DNA of 64,000 nt from Acidovorax sp. T1. Its GTDB lineage: Bacteria; Pseudomonadota; Gammaproteobacteria; Burkholderiales; Burkholderiaceae_C. The position numbers and the translations under genes are program-made. Below, piece by piece: positions 7,161-15,228 of this stretch. The DNA lies in the NCBI RefSeq assembly GCF_002176815.1, contig NZ_CP021648.1, positions 372,001-436,000 on the forward strand. The letters run 5' to 3'. The notes below the pieces were generated by a model that did no database searches, was not told the origin of the DNA, and saw only the letters and a list, made by a program, of their open reading frames with translations. Position 1 is the stretch's first letter. Each line of letters opens with the position of its first letter.

Positions 7161-8756
7161 GCGTTTGCCAAGTATCTTGAGTGCGGCATCTTTGCCCATG
7201 GCTTTGCCCGCGCTCGCTGCGGCGACTGTGGGCACGACTACTTTGTAGCCTTCTCCTGCAAAGGCCGGGGAGTCTGCCCCTCGTGCACCACGCGGCGGAT
7301 GGTGGAGACGGCGGCACACCTGAGCGACCACGTTTTCCCCCGCCTGCCGGTGCGCCAGTGGGTGCTCTCCGTGCCCAAGAGGTTGCGGTACTTCATGCAA
7401 CGCGACGGAGCGGTGCTGAGCATGGTGCTGCGCATCTTTCTGCGGGTGATCGCACAAACTCTGCAGACCCACAGCCCCGGTGCGGCCCATATGGACAAGG
7501 CAGGCCTGCACATCGGTGCCATCGCCTTCATTCACCGATTCGGCTCCAGCCTCAATGAACACGTCCACTTCCACGTTTGTGTGGTGGACGGGGTGTTTGA
7601 GGAAGTGGAGGGCGAGGGCGATGCTGATGCGACCCCTCGAATCTCATCGCCGGGTGTCATCTTTCACGCGGCCACCGGCATCGATGCGGCTACCGTGGCC
7701 CCAGTGCAGACCACACTGCAAAAACGCATCCTGCGCGCCTTCGTTGCTCGGGGCCTGCTGGAGAACTGTGACGCCAAAGACATGCTGGGCTACAAACACA
7801 GCGGCTTCTCGGTGGACGCCGGTGTCTGCATCGAAGCCCACGACCGCGCTGCGCTGGAGCGGCTGCTGCGCTATTGCGCGCGTCCACCGTTTTCCATGGA
7901 GCGCCTACGCAAAGAGGGAAGCAAACTGGTGTACCGCTGCGGCAAGCAGCGCAGCGAACCCACCAGCGACAAGCGCGGTGCCAAGGTTGATGAGCTGCAC
8001 CTCACACCGCTGGAGCTGATCGACCGCATTGCCGCGCTGGTTCCCCCGCCACGCACCCACCGGCACCGCTATTTTGGCGTGTTGGCACCCAACTCGCCGC
8101 TCAGGGCTGCGGTGACGGCGCTGGCGACACCGGCGCAAGCCGCTCCCGTGCTGGGCGCGTCGATCAGCACGGGGGAGTGCGCGCCTGGTGTGGTACCGAT
8201 GAGCAGCGCGCTGCCATCCCAGAGCGAGCCGGTGCTGCCCAAGCGTGCAGCGCACTACCTGTGGGCGGTGCTGATCGCCCGCATCTACGAGGTGTTCCCC
8301 CTCTTGTGTCCGCTGTGTGGCGGGCATATGCGCATCATCGCGTTCATTACGCACAGCGCTGACATCCGGCACATCCTGGACCACATCGGGGCAGATTCAG
8401 AGCCACCCCGCATCTCCCCGGCGCGCGGGCCACCGCTGTGGGATGACTGTAGTGATGCGCAGATGGATGACGGGGCGCAAACCGAGCCAGCAGACTGGGA
8501 CCTAGCGGCGCAACCGGCACCGGACTTTGAGGTCGATCAGCGCATCAGTTGGTGAATGAACAAAGCGGCGATTTTGACTTGCCGCGAACTGGCTCTGCGC
8601 CCGGTACACGCCGAGCGCCGCAAATCACTCTCCTGAACGCCAAACCCTGGTGGTGAACCTGACACCTGGGCGGGAAAATCGAGTGTCTCAGCCGGCTTGA
8701 TGGCGCTTCCGCGGTGCGATACTTGGCCTCATGCGGTTAAAACGCCTATCCGTTGC
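7150..8756 (+). mobile_element. Truncated IS91-family element
   Basis: Runs from the IS5 junction to the point near 8756 where IS21 istA homology resumes. The last 25 bases (about 8730-8755) contain GGTTAAAACGCCTATCC, loosely like the replication-origin end of IS91/ISCR elements; this is a weak resemblance. The other terminus is missing. The 200 bases after the transposase stop hold no gene. Confidence 0.55.
7152..8555 (+). pseudogene. IS91-family (Y2, HUH) transposase lacking its N-terminus
   Basis: The frame begins inside the family at FVRKAFAKYLECGIF, then shows the zinc-finger block CGDCGHDYFVAFSCKGRGVCPSC, the HUH pair EHVHFHVCVVDG and a YKHSGFSVD segment, and ends with a CPLCGGHMRIIAFI C-terminal zinc block. 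These are features of IS91/IS801 rolling-circle transposases. About 40 N-terminal residues are absent; the upstream open frame back to 6996 is antisense IS5 sequence and not part of the protein. No good start lies at the join, so it is scored as broken. Confidence 0.85.
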
Positions 8757-9936
8757 GCTGCAGCACCGCCAGGTAGTGGCGCCAGTCGTAGACGGTTTGC
8801 CCGGCACCATGGTGGTTACGCTCGATCAGGCGCTGGTGCTCGCACACGATCTGGCCTTCGGCGGCAATCACCAAGCGGTCTGCGTAGACCCGCAGGCTCA
8901 CAGGCCGGTTGGCATACGGCGCCGGCACGCTGTAGCGATTGCGCTCGAAGTGGACCAGGCAGGTGGGTGAGACGCGCTTGGTGTGTTCCACAAAGCCATC
9001 GAAGGGCCGAGGCATCGGCATCAAGGTTGCCTTCTCTTGAGCCCAGACATCCGCGACGGTGCCCGGCAGCTTGCCGTGCTCGATCTCGTGCCACAGCGCC
9101 ACACAGCGCTTCTCAAGCCAGGCATTGAGATCGGGCAGGCTTGGGAATGGCGGCACCACCTGCCACAGACGATGGCGGGCGTCGCGCACGTTGTTCTCCA
9201 CCTGGCCCTTCTCCCAGCCCGAAGCCGGGTTGCAGAATTCGGCCTCGAACAGGAAGTGACTGACCATGGCCGCAAAGCGCGCATTGACGTCGCGTTCCTT
9301 GCCACGGCGCACCCGGTCTACAGCGGTGCGCATGTTGTCGTAGATGCCACGACGGGGCACACCGCCGAGCACGACGAACGCATGGTTGTGAGCGTCAAAC
9401 AGCATCTCGTGCGTCTGCAGTGGATAGGCGCGCAGGTAGAACGCGCGGCTGTGGCTGAGCTTGAAGTGGGCTACCTGCAGCTTGGTGCGCACTCCGGCGA
9501 GAACAGCCCAGTCCTCGCTCCAGTCGAACTGGAAAGCCTCACCCGAGCCGAAGGCCAGGGGAACGAAGGTGCCGCGTCCGGTGGTCTGCTGGGCGACAAG
9601 GCGCTGCTCGTGCCAGACCCGGGCGAAGGCCGCTACCCGGTTGCAGGAGCCGCTGTAACCGAGCGCCTGCAGATCGACGTACATCTGCTTGACGGTACGC
9701 CGCTGCTTGCGGGATCGGCCTGCTTCTGTCTTGATCCAGCCCGAGAGCTTCGATTTGAAGGGATCGAGCTTGGAAGGGCTGACCCGCTTGGCGTAGTGAG
9801 GCTCGGCCTCGCCTGCGCGCAGGTACTTGCGGATGGTGTTGCGCGAGAGGCCCGTGCGGCGAGCGATCTCCCTGATGGACAGCTGCTCTCGCAGGGCCCA
9901 GCGCCTGATGACACTTAGTGTTGCCACGTCTATCAC
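8746..9936 (-). pseudogene. Second IS21-family istA, 3' truncated
   Basis: About 396 codons from GTG 9936 (preceded by AGGAGACC; a TTG at 9957 is also possible). It begins with a helix-turn-helix LSIREIARRTGLSRNTIRKY, has FDWSEDWAVL and GIYDNMRTAVD as the first two catalytic blocks and EKGQVENNVRDARHRLW with the glutamate, then stops at YLAVLQRNG, about 100 residues early. Homology ends at the abutting IS91-family DNA. There is no istB. It is unlike the istA at 2983-4839, so this is a different IS21 lineage. Confidence 0.88.
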
Positions 9937-10044
9937 TCCTGGTCTCCTGCTGCTCAAAAAAGCAGCAGGTTAGGGTTAGTACGTGGGTCAGGTTTGGATG
10001 GAAATCCTAGGGTTTAGTGGGTCACTTCCGGGTGGAAATCAACA
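8757..10044 (-). mobile_element. Truncated IS21-family element (second type)
   Basis: The intact end is on the right: read inward from 10044 it starts TGTTGATTTCCACCCGGAAG, with a second related module (GTGGGTCAGGTTTGGATGGAAATC) at about 9980-10005, matching the repeated terminal-module structure of IS21. The left part of the element (end of istA, all of istB) is replaced by IS91-type sequence. Confidence 0.7.
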
Positions 10045-10077
10045 CACATAGGCTTCGAAGCTGCGCGCCCATAAAAC

Positions 10078-10133
10078 AAAGCCCACGCGCCGACCGAAAG
10101 GTCTCGGCCGTGGGCTTTTTTTTGGCCTGGCGC
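10078..10133. terminator. Strong hairpin with T-run
   Basis: An AAAGCCCACG ... CGTGGGCTTT stem with GAAA loop region, followed on the plus strand by a T8 run. It lies between the IS21 end and the Tn3-type repeat; no intact plus-strand gene now precedes it, so it is probably a leftover. Confidence 0.7.
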
Positions 10134-10150
10134 ACTGCGCGGCGCCAATA

Positions 10151-10188
10151 GGGGTCGCTTCAGAAAACGGAAAAAATCGTACGCTAAG
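10151..10188 (+). repeat. Tn3-family terminal inverted repeat, left
   Basis: 38 bp beginning GGGGTCGCTTCAGAAAACGG and ending ACGCTAAG, the canonical Tn3-family terminus with the GGGG start and TAAG end. Confidence 0.9.
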
Positions 10189-10221
10189 GCTTCTCGCAAA
10201 CGATGGTCTGCGAGAAGCCTT
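10186..10221. terminator. Perfect 13-bp hairpin just inside the left repeat
   Basis: AAGGCTTCTCGCA and TGCGAGAAGCCTT pair perfectly around a 10-base loop. On the minus strand it follows the toxin gene and is trailed by the T6 of the Tn3 repeat, so it may end the toxin-antitoxin transcript. It overlaps the repeat by 3 bases. Confidence 0.55.
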
Positions 10222-10308
10222 GCTGAGAAGATGGCGCGGCGTGGCGTCGACGTGGCTGGGGTGTTCTCGAAAACCGTTCTCAATTCAAACGGCTTGGAAC
10301 GGCGAGTT

Positions 10309-10806
10309 TCAAGAACGCAGGACGGTAGCCAGCGGCAAGAACAGGGTAAGCGGCGAGTCTGGCAAGGCAATGAAGCCGTGATGCCGGTAGAAAGCCGCTG
10401 CAGCCTCGTCCTTGGCGTCCACCATCAGGGCGAAGGCGGCAATCTCCGAACGGGCGGCACGGTCGAGCGCATCGGCCAACAGCGCACCACCTAGACCTTG
10501 GCTCTTGAAAGCCTGATCGACAGCCAAGCGGCCCATCCGAACAGCTGGCACGGTCGGATAGCGCGGCAGTTTCTTGACGGTGCTGGCCGGAAGATCGGCC
10601 AGCAGCAGGCTTGCCGAGGCCAAGGTGTAATAGCCAGCGATGTGCGGCCCATCTGCCAAAGCCACGAAACAGGCAGCAACGCGGCGGCGAACGTCTTGGG
10701 TGACTTGCTCGCGCAGGTAGCGATTCAGCGGCTCCGAATCGCTGTTGAACGCGGTGCGGTCATGCCCGGCATCAAGCGGCGCGAGCCGGAACGGTGCACC
10801 GCTCAT
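10309..10806 (-). CDS. GNAT acetyltransferase toxin (TacT type)
   Basis: 165 residues with an N-acetyltransferase fold: acetyl-CoA loop region MGRLAVDQAFKSQGLGGALL (about 90-109, R/QxxGxG/A type) and a C-terminal AAAFYRHHGF segment with the tyrosine typical of the family. TacT-type toxins acetylate the amino group of charged aminoacyl-tRNA and block translation. The gene overlaps the upstream antitoxin gene by 4 bp, the standard antitoxin-first arrangement. The family assignment is firm; the tRNA target is inferred. Both genes sit between Tn3-type repeats. Confidence 0.88.
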   Translation of the reverse strand: MSGAPFRLAPLDAGHDRTAFNSDSEPLNRYLREQVTQDVRRRVAACFVALADGPHIAGYYTLASASLLLADLPASTVKKLPRYPTVPAVRMGRLAVDQAFKSQGLGGALLADALDRAARSEIAAFALMVDAKDEAAAAFYRHHGFIALPDSPLTLFLPLATVLRS

Positions 10807-11084
10807 TCAGTGCGCAAGAGCTTGCTGCGACGGGCAAAGGCACGTTCCAGAGCTGGGGCCGGTAGCGGCGGCGACAGCAGCGCTTGTGCAAAGCATTCCT
10901 GATCGGCCAGCGAAAGCCGGATAACTTCCGCTTGCTCAATGGCGCGTTGCGCTGCGTCTTGGACGGCGGACACAACGAAATCGGTCATGGTGCGGCCTTG
11001 AAGTTCAGCGGCACGCTTGAGCATTGAATGCAGATCGGTGCTGATTCGGGCTTCGAGGCGGGCGGTAGAGATGGCAACGGGCAT
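10803..11084 (-). CDS. DUF1778 antitoxin (TacA type)
   Basis: 93 residues from ATG 11084, chosen for the CAGGAGGAC ribosome site just before it. The N-terminus ISTARLEARISTDLH forms the ribbon-helix-helix DNA-binding part, then LQGRTMTDFVVSAVQDAA, and a C-terminal tail that in relatives wraps the toxin. It should bind and neutralise the GNAT toxin and repress the operon; the palindrome at 11109-11125 directly upstream is the obvious operator. Confidence 0.88.
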   Translation of the reverse strand: MPVAISTARLEARISTDLHSMLKRAAELQGRTMTDFVVSAVQDAAQRAIEQAEVIRLSLADQECFAQALLSPPLPAPALERAFARRSKLLRTE

Positions 11085-11108
11085 GGCTTTGTCCTCCTGA
11101 TGCAATGA

Positions 11109-11125
11109 TACGGCAAATTGCCGTA
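11109..11125. promoter_or_regulatory. Operator palindrome of the GNAT/DUF1778 operon
   Basis: TACGGCAA-A-TTGCCGTA, perfect 8-bp arms around one base, 25 bp before the antitoxin start. This is the expected place for ribbon-helix-helix autorepression. Confidence 0.7.
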
Positions 11126-11156
11126 CAATTCAAGGCGGAATTTTCGACGATTCCGG

Positions 11157-11193
11157 CTTAACGTACGATTTTTCCGTTTTCTGAAGCGACCCC
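11157..11193 (-). repeat. Tn3-family terminal inverted repeat, right
   Basis: 37 bp; its reverse complement differs from the left repeat only by one A fewer in the A-run and T for C near the inner end. The six C at 11190-11195 leave the exact outer base ambiguous by two. Confidence 0.9.
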
Positions 11194-11257
11194 CCAGTAG
11201 CCACGCCCACGCCTCCAGGTCGTTGCAATTGCATCGGAGCCGTGATTAAATCGCATC

Positions 11258-11812
11258 ATGATTGCCGACCCAACTCCCACCCCCCCCGCTACCGCTGCAC
11301 GCTTGTCTTCGTTGGCTGAGCTGTGGCAGTACATCGATGATGCAGCGCCCGCACCAAAGAACACCTCGACTGCAAGAACAGGCCTTGCCAAGGTAAAAAT
11401 GGGCGTGAAATTCGGAAAGAGGACTTACGCCGTTGCCATCGACAATGAGCATGCCTACCGGATTCTCAAGCGCGGCATCTCCAGTAAAGCAATCGGGCCT
11501 CTTGCTGCCTTTCTGGGCCTGGGCAAGGGCAATGTGGCTGAGTACCTGGATATGGACCGGGTGACCGCCAATCGGCGTGCTCAGAAAAATCAACCACTCC
11601 CAGACCATGCGGCGGAAGGCGTCTTGCGCCTACTTGAGTTGAACCGGATGGCCGTTGATACTTTCTCGACCGAGGAAGAAGCCACAAGATGGTTACGCCA
11701 GCCTCATCCCATGCTGGATGGCGACACGCCCCTTGATGCTGCGAGAAACTCATTTGGGAACGAGCGCGTCAAAGAGATTCTTGTCGCTATCAAATACGGC
11801 GGTGCCGTTTGA
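11258..11812 (+). CDS. Xre/MbcA/ParS-type antitoxin (DUF2384)
   Basis: 184 residues. The central part FGKRTYAVAIDNEHAYRILKRG is followed by a helical DNA-binding-like stretch and a C-terminal ARRNSF-like block (LDAARNSFGNERVKEILVAIKYG), matching the ParS toxin-binding domain, in which a small-residue plus KEIL motif closes the protein. It precedes and overlaps a RES-domain gene, the standard order for these pairs. The start is ATG 11258 without a clear ribosome site; a shorter start at residue 48 would lose little of the conserved part. Confidence 0.82.
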   Translation: MIADPTPTPPATAARLSSLAELWQYIDDAAPAPKNTSTARTGLAKVKMGVKFGKRTYAVAIDNEHAYRILKRGISSKAIGPLAAFLGLGKGNVAEYLDMDRVTANRRAQKNQPLPDHAAEGVLRLLELNRMAVDTFSTEEEATRWLRQPHPMLDGDTPLDAARNSFGNERVKEILVAIKYGGAV

Positions 11813-12288
11813 GCACCACCGTCTGGCGCATAGGCTTTGTACCGAGCCCGCAACCTGCTATTGCAGCCATCCTCGGATCGCTTGGCTACGGTTCAACCCT
11901 GGCCAATGGCCGTTGGCATACCAAAGGGCCTGCGCAGATCGTTTATGCGGGCTCCAGTCGGGCCCTGTGCCAGCTGGAAAAGCGCGTCCACTGCAACGGA
12001 GCCAATCCTGCCAATCAAGCCCTCATGCGCCTTGAATTGCCCGCCAGATCGGAAATCCTGCATGCGGCAGATCTGGGCCTCCCAAAGGACTGGCATGACC
12101 ACATGGCAGCGACACAATCCATCGGCATGAACTGGCTTGCGTCCGGGGCGAGCCTGGGTCTTTGGGTGCCGTCATTTGTCGAGCGCGACGAAATGAACCT
12201 GCTGATCAACCCGGCCCATTCCCAATACGGGGCCATCCGGTTGGTCGTCGAGCGCAACCCTTTCGAATTCGACCCTCGCCTGTTTTAA
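11809..12288 (+). CDS. RES-domain toxin
   Basis: 159 residues. The three residues that name the family are readable: R in TVWRIGF (about 7), E in CQLEKRVH (about 57) and S in LWVPSFVERDE (about 122), with the closing LLINPAH. RES toxins deplete cellular NAD+ (phosphorolysis in MbcT, hydrolysis in others). Translation would start at a TTG that overlaps the antitoxin stop (TTGA), consistent with coupling. WRIGF must be near the N-terminus, so the short start is reasonable. The size is typical. Confidence 0.85.
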   Translation: MSTTVWRIGFVPSPQPAIAAILGSLGYGSTLANGRWHTKGPAQIVYAGSSRALCQLEKRVHCNGANPANQALMRLELPARSEILHAADLGLPKDWHDHMAATQSIGMNWLASGASLGLWVPSFVERDEMNLLINPAHSQYGAIRLVVERNPFEFDPRLF

Positions 12289-12516
12289 CGCATTGCCTAG
12301 GCCAACAGCGGCAGAAACCAGACGGCTCTTGGCACGGGTCTTTCATGCCATGAAGGGGCAGGGCGGGGCCTTCACACAAGGCCCCCGAGCACGTAGAATG
12401 GACGGTATTTCCTTTGGCGATCTTGGCCTCGTGCCAACCTTTCTTTTTATCAACCCCGATGGGCACCTCATGCCCCATCCGGGGCTGGTGCCCATCTTCA
12501 ATTCATGGAGATGGAT

Positions 12517-12570
12517 ATGACAAAACAAACCGCTACATCTGGCCAACCGAAATACGCCTTGGGCCAGTTG
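12517..12570 (+). pseudogene. N-terminal fragment of a small accessory-genome protein
   Basis: ATG 12517 has a good GGAG site and reads MTKQTATSGQPKYALGQL before the sequence changes to the IS3-type terminus. A similar N-terminus (basic tail, then ALGQ) occurs, from memory, in a short protein common on plasmids and genomic islands of this order, sometimes labelled a type I restriction subunit. The rest was lost to the IS3 event. The 230 bases before it hold no recognisable gene. Confidence 0.4.
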
Positions 12571-13070
12571 TTGACGCCGACCGAAAACTGACCCACTGGG
12601 GGTGCGGCGGAAATCTTGGACTACCTGGAGGTAGTTCATTTATTCATACGAAGACCGCATCCGAGCGGTCACGCTCTACATCAAGCTGGGCAAGCGCACC
12701 GGGGCGACTATCCGCCAGTTGGGCTACCCGACGAAGAACTCTTTGAAAAGCTGGCATGAGGAGTACGAGCGGCGCCTGGACCTGTCGTCCGGCTACGTGC
12801 GTTCGAAGCCGAAGTATTCTCAAGTTCAGAAGGAGCAGGCTGTCAAACACTACGCCGAGCACGGGCGCTGCATCGCCACCACGGTCGAGGCGTTGGGCTA
12901 TCCTCGGGACAGGAAGGGCACGACCATCGAGCAGTTCATTGAAGTGGTCGACTCGTACATCCGCTGGTACAACGAGAAGCGGATCAAGATCTCCCTTGGG
13001 GCCCTCAGCCCGATCGAATACAGGGTGAGTCTTGGACTTGCGGCATAAAACCAGTCCAAGTTTTTATCCG
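12570..13070 (+). mobile_element. Internally deleted IS3-family element
   Basis: The left end contains GACCGAAAACTGACCCACT, typical of one IS3-family branch. The frame from about 12641 reads YEDRIRAVTLYIKLGKRTGA and RQLGYPTKNSLKSWHEEYE (OrfA-type helix-turn-helix), runs to VEALGYP near 12905, then jumps to TIEQFIEVVDSYIRWYNEKR and SLGALSPIEYR, the C-terminal end of the DDE part (OrfB). The catalytic core between is deleted, leaving a 110-140 residue in-frame fusion ending at 13048. It cannot transpose, but a DNA-binding fragment could be made. Confidence 0.82.
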
Positions 13071-13115
13071 CACCCCCTTACCACAGCCATGTCGTGTAAT
13101 GTTCATGGGCAGCGG

Positions 13116-13544
13116 TCACCGCACCGCCTCCCACGGATTGAGAATGATCGCGCCCGTTGGCTGGAAATCAGCAACGTTGCGAGTAACCATCGTCATGCCG
13201 TGCACAAGGGCCGTTGCCGCAATGAGTGCATCGCGCTCGCCGCGCTTGTCGGGGACATGCAACCGTGCGCAGCGTTGCGCCACGGCGGTATCAATAGGCA
13301 GCGTGCGGCCGGAGAACTCGGGCAATACGTGCTGCTCCAGCCATGAGCGCAGCATGGCCCCCTGGGTGGCGTCCTTGCGTTCAATCGACAGAACGCCAAG
13401 CTCCAGCTCCATGATGGTGATGGCTGACACAAAGAGATCGGCGGCATCAACGCTTTCCGCCCATGCGGTCACGTTCGCATCGGCCTTGCCACTGCGTACC
13501 TTGCGCAGCTCCGACACCACGTTGGTATCAAGAACAAACATCAT
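13116..13544 (-). CDS. vapC: PIN-domain toxin (VapC/FitB type)
   Basis: 142 residues. The PIN nuclease acidic residues are in place: D in FVLDTNVVSEL (residue 6), E in ITIMELELGVL (about 46), D in RDALIAATALVHG (about 104) and the closing TRNVADF. VapC-type toxins cleave tRNA or rRNA. Start ATGATG overlaps the antitoxin stop by 4 bp. The FitB-like ELRK and LELGVL features suggest the FitAB-type branch, which matches the Phd-like partner. Confidence 0.9.
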   Translation of the reverse strand: MMFVLDTNVVSELRKVRSGKADANVTAWAESVDAADLFVSAITIMELELGVLSIERKDATQGAMLRSWLEQHVLPEFSGRTLPIDTAVAQRCARLHVPDKRGERDALIAATALVHGMTMVTRNVADFQPTGAIILNPWEAVR

Positions 13545-13795
13545 GTGAAATCAACCGGCCGGGGTTTGATGGTCACACGCGGCGGCACAAACTCGATGTC
13601 GGCGATACCCGGCATTGCCAGCGCATCGGCAATGTTGCGCCGCTGCTTGGTGAGCCGCTGATACTCCTCAAAGCTCATCAGCACATGGGCCGGTCGGCCG
13701 CGATCTGTAATGAACACTGGCCCGTTGTTTGCGGCCCGTTTTGCCTCGCTCGCCCCTTGGTTGAACTCGCGGCTTGATAGGGTGGTGATGGTCAT
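13541..13795 (-). CDS. Phd/YefM-type antitoxin of the VapC pair
   Basis: 84 residues from ATG 13795, selected for the GGAGG at the right distance. The N-terminal SSREFNQGASEAKRAANNGP and FITDRGRPAHVLMSFEEY are the Phd/YefM DNA-binding fold, and the C-terminal tail would bind the PIN toxin. The longer frame up to 13981 has no ribosome site. The pair lies between an IS3 remnant and the remnant field before tRNA-Arg. Confidence 0.88.
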   Translation of the reverse strand: MTITTLSSREFNQGASEAKRAANNGPVFITDRGRPAHVLMSFEEYQRLTKQRRNIADALAMPGIADIEFVPPRVTIKPRPVDFT

Positions 13796-14080
13796 AACTG
13801 CACCTCCGATAGGCGATAAATGTAGCCATGTTACTACAACATAAAAAAGGGAGCAAGCGTTTTTAGAGTCGGCAAACGGTGATTTCCTAGCCCTGCCGCC
13901 CGGGCCTTTGACAGGATGGCCGCTGCCTCGGCCCAAATGCCCGTGATCTTTTCCTTCGCCATGTTGGTGCGCAGGTACCATTCAGTTCGGAGACCGCATC
14001 TCCGTCAACTGAAGTCCGAACCGTTTACACAGAAATTCGGACACGCCCTCCTGCCTCCGTCCTCAACTACGGAGATCACG

Positions 14081-14270
14081 ATGGCGACTACGCAAGAGTA
14101 TCTGAGCAGGAGTCGGCTGTTTCGGCGCCTGAGAAGCGGTATCTACGGCCCATTTATCGAGCTGTATGGGGCGGGCACGCCTCGTGGAGGTCGGGCTCTC
14201 CAAACCCGGCACGTGGCGCTCCCTCAACAAGGTCAGCAATTCTCCTGGCTTGGATGGCACCCTTGAGCCC
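14081..14270 (+). pseudogene. Fragment of a tyrosine recombinase
   Basis: ATG 14081 reads TTQEYLSRSRLFRRLRSG and IELYGAG, then needs a frame change to continue ARLVEVGL and GTWRSLN. This order resembles the N-terminal SAM-like domain of a group of mobile tyrosine recombinases. The gene is frameshifted and cut off after about 60 codons. The resemblance is from memory, so confidence is moderate. Confidence 0.45.
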
Positions 14271-14455
14271 CAAACGTACAATCGCCCGCGGGCAGCCAGC
14301 GGATGCAAGTAGCCGGCCGCGCACAGCACAGCGTGTAGCGCATCGGCCGTTTGCCCCTTGAGCCAACACCGGTCCATGCGGTTGTCGTGTTTCAGATGCC
14401 CGATGCTGCGCGGGTTGCTGCGAGCCATGATGGCGACCGGGCCGCTGCCGCTCAA
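14270..14455 (-). pseudogene. C-terminal fragment of an IS5-type transposase
   Basis: Minus-strand frame MARSNPRSIGHLKHDNRMDR, CWLKGQTADALHAVLCAAGY. This matches the end of a branch of IS5/IS1182-like transposases (GHLKxxxRMDRCWLKG, AVLCAAGYN). Only about 60 codons survive. Confidence 0.65.
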
Positions 14456-14511
14456 GGTGCTGCGTGTGTCTGAGGTATATCGCTAATTAGACACCCCTAA
14501 GTATTGCCGCG

Positions 14512-14673
14512 TTGTACAAGCATCGCTGTCAGGTGGAGTTGTTCTTCAAGTGGATCAAGCAACACCTGCGCATCAAGTTAAGCGGCTTGAAGACCCGGCG
14601 GGGCAGGAAGCAAGAGGCCAAGAGTCATCAATTGCGAGTGGCGCTTCGGGCCGTTTTTGCGGGATCAGCGTGA
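14512..14673 (+). pseudogene. Fragment of an IS4-type transposase
   Basis: Reads LYKHRCQVELFFKWIKQHLR and then IKLSGLKT before the match fades, ending at TGA 14673. The YKxRWQVELFFKWIKQHLRIK block around the catalytic glutamate is diagnostic of a group of IS4-family elements; here W is replaced by C. The upstream parts are absent. Confidence 0.75.
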
Positions 14674-14780
14674 CAATGTGTGCCTGTTGAGCGCAAATGA
14701 GGGCTCGTGATGTCCCAATTGGGATGGGTGCAAATCCTGTATGATCAACAACTTACGTCGATTGGTTACTTATTGAGTGC

Positions 14781-14812
14781 AAAAATTGCTATTGAAACGC
14801 AGCAATTTTTTT
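14781..14812. terminator. Bidirectional hairpin terminator before the tRNA cluster
   Basis: AAAAATTGCT and AGCAATTTTT pair perfectly around a 10-base loop, with a T-run on both strands. It insulates the remnant field from the tRNA-Arg gene. The surrounding DNA is unusually AT-rich for this genome. Confidence 0.7.
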
Positions 14813-14878
14813 GCCCTCCGAAGGCTATAGTCATACGGGCTGTCAGCGGAATTTTGAGTATTGGTCTTTTTCAGCGTT

Positions 14879-14951
14879 GCGGCTGTAGCTCAGTGGATAG
14901 AGTATCGGCCTCCGAAGCCGGTCGTGGGTTCGATCCCCGCCAGCCGCACCA
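14879..14951 (+). tRNA. tRNA-Arg(CCG)
   Basis: Full cloverleaf: acceptor GCGGCTG/CAGCCGC with encoded CCA, D arm GCTCAGTGGATAGAGT, anticodon loop CTCCGAA (anticodon CCG) and T loop TTCGATC. It is the first gene after the accessory block; the island lies on its 5' side, so it is not an obvious attachment site. Confidence 0.95.
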
Positions 14952-15054
14952 GTGATTCACGCCAACTGCCTTTGTTCTGAAGGTGCTGGTGGGGGTATGT
15001 CGTTATGTCAAATCGCGATGTTGCTGAGCAACTCGGCGATAAGGCAAAATTTAG

Positions 15055-15063
15055 TGCTATAAT
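15055..15063 (+). promoter_or_regulatory. Extended -10 promoter of the tRNA-Tyr/Gly/Thr/tuf operon
   Basis: TGCTATAAT: a consensus -10 hexamer with the TGn extension, 12 bp before tRNA-Tyr. No good -35 is visible at 17 bp. The same TATAATTCGA string stands before tRNA-Phe at 34798, suggesting a shared stable-RNA promoter form. Confidence 0.65.
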
Positions 15064-15075
15064 TCGAAATTCTTC

Positions 15076-15161
15076 GGAGGGGTGCCCGAGTGGCTAAAGG
15101 GGGCAGACTGTAAATCTGTTGGCTTACGCCTACACTGGTTCGAATCCAGTCCCCTCCACCA
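15076..15161 (+). tRNA. tRNA-Tyr(GTA)
   Basis: 86 nt class II tRNA with a long variable arm, anticodon loop CTGTAAA (GTA), acceptor GGAGGGG/CCCCTCC and encoded CCA. First gene of the tRNA-tuf transcription unit. Confidence 0.96.
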
Positions 15162-15228
15162 GTTTTGGATGATGTGTCAAGGTGCTCGGCGTTGATTGGG
15201 CGGCGCGAAAGTGGTGAATGCTGCTTGT

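Larger units (their letters stand above)
10151..11193. mobile_element. Tn3-type inverted-repeat unit carrying a toxin-antitoxin pair
   Basis: A 1,043-bp segment bounded by near-identical Tn3-family terminal inverted repeats (10151-10188 and 11157-11193) with a GNAT toxin and DUF1778 antitoxin as its only genes. No transposase or resolvase is present, so it would depend on a Tn3-family transposase in trans. It resembles the class described as Tn3-derived inverted-repeat miniature elements but has a cargo. No matching 5-bp target duplication is seen (left flank CAATA; right flank begins CCAGT), so it may be old, or one half of a rearranged transposon. Confidence 0.8.

Noticed and set aside
14879..14951. 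tRNA-Arg as attachment site for the accessory block
   Set aside because: The accessory DNA lies on the 5' side of the tRNA and no copy of the tRNA 3' end was found in it; integrases normally use the 3' end.
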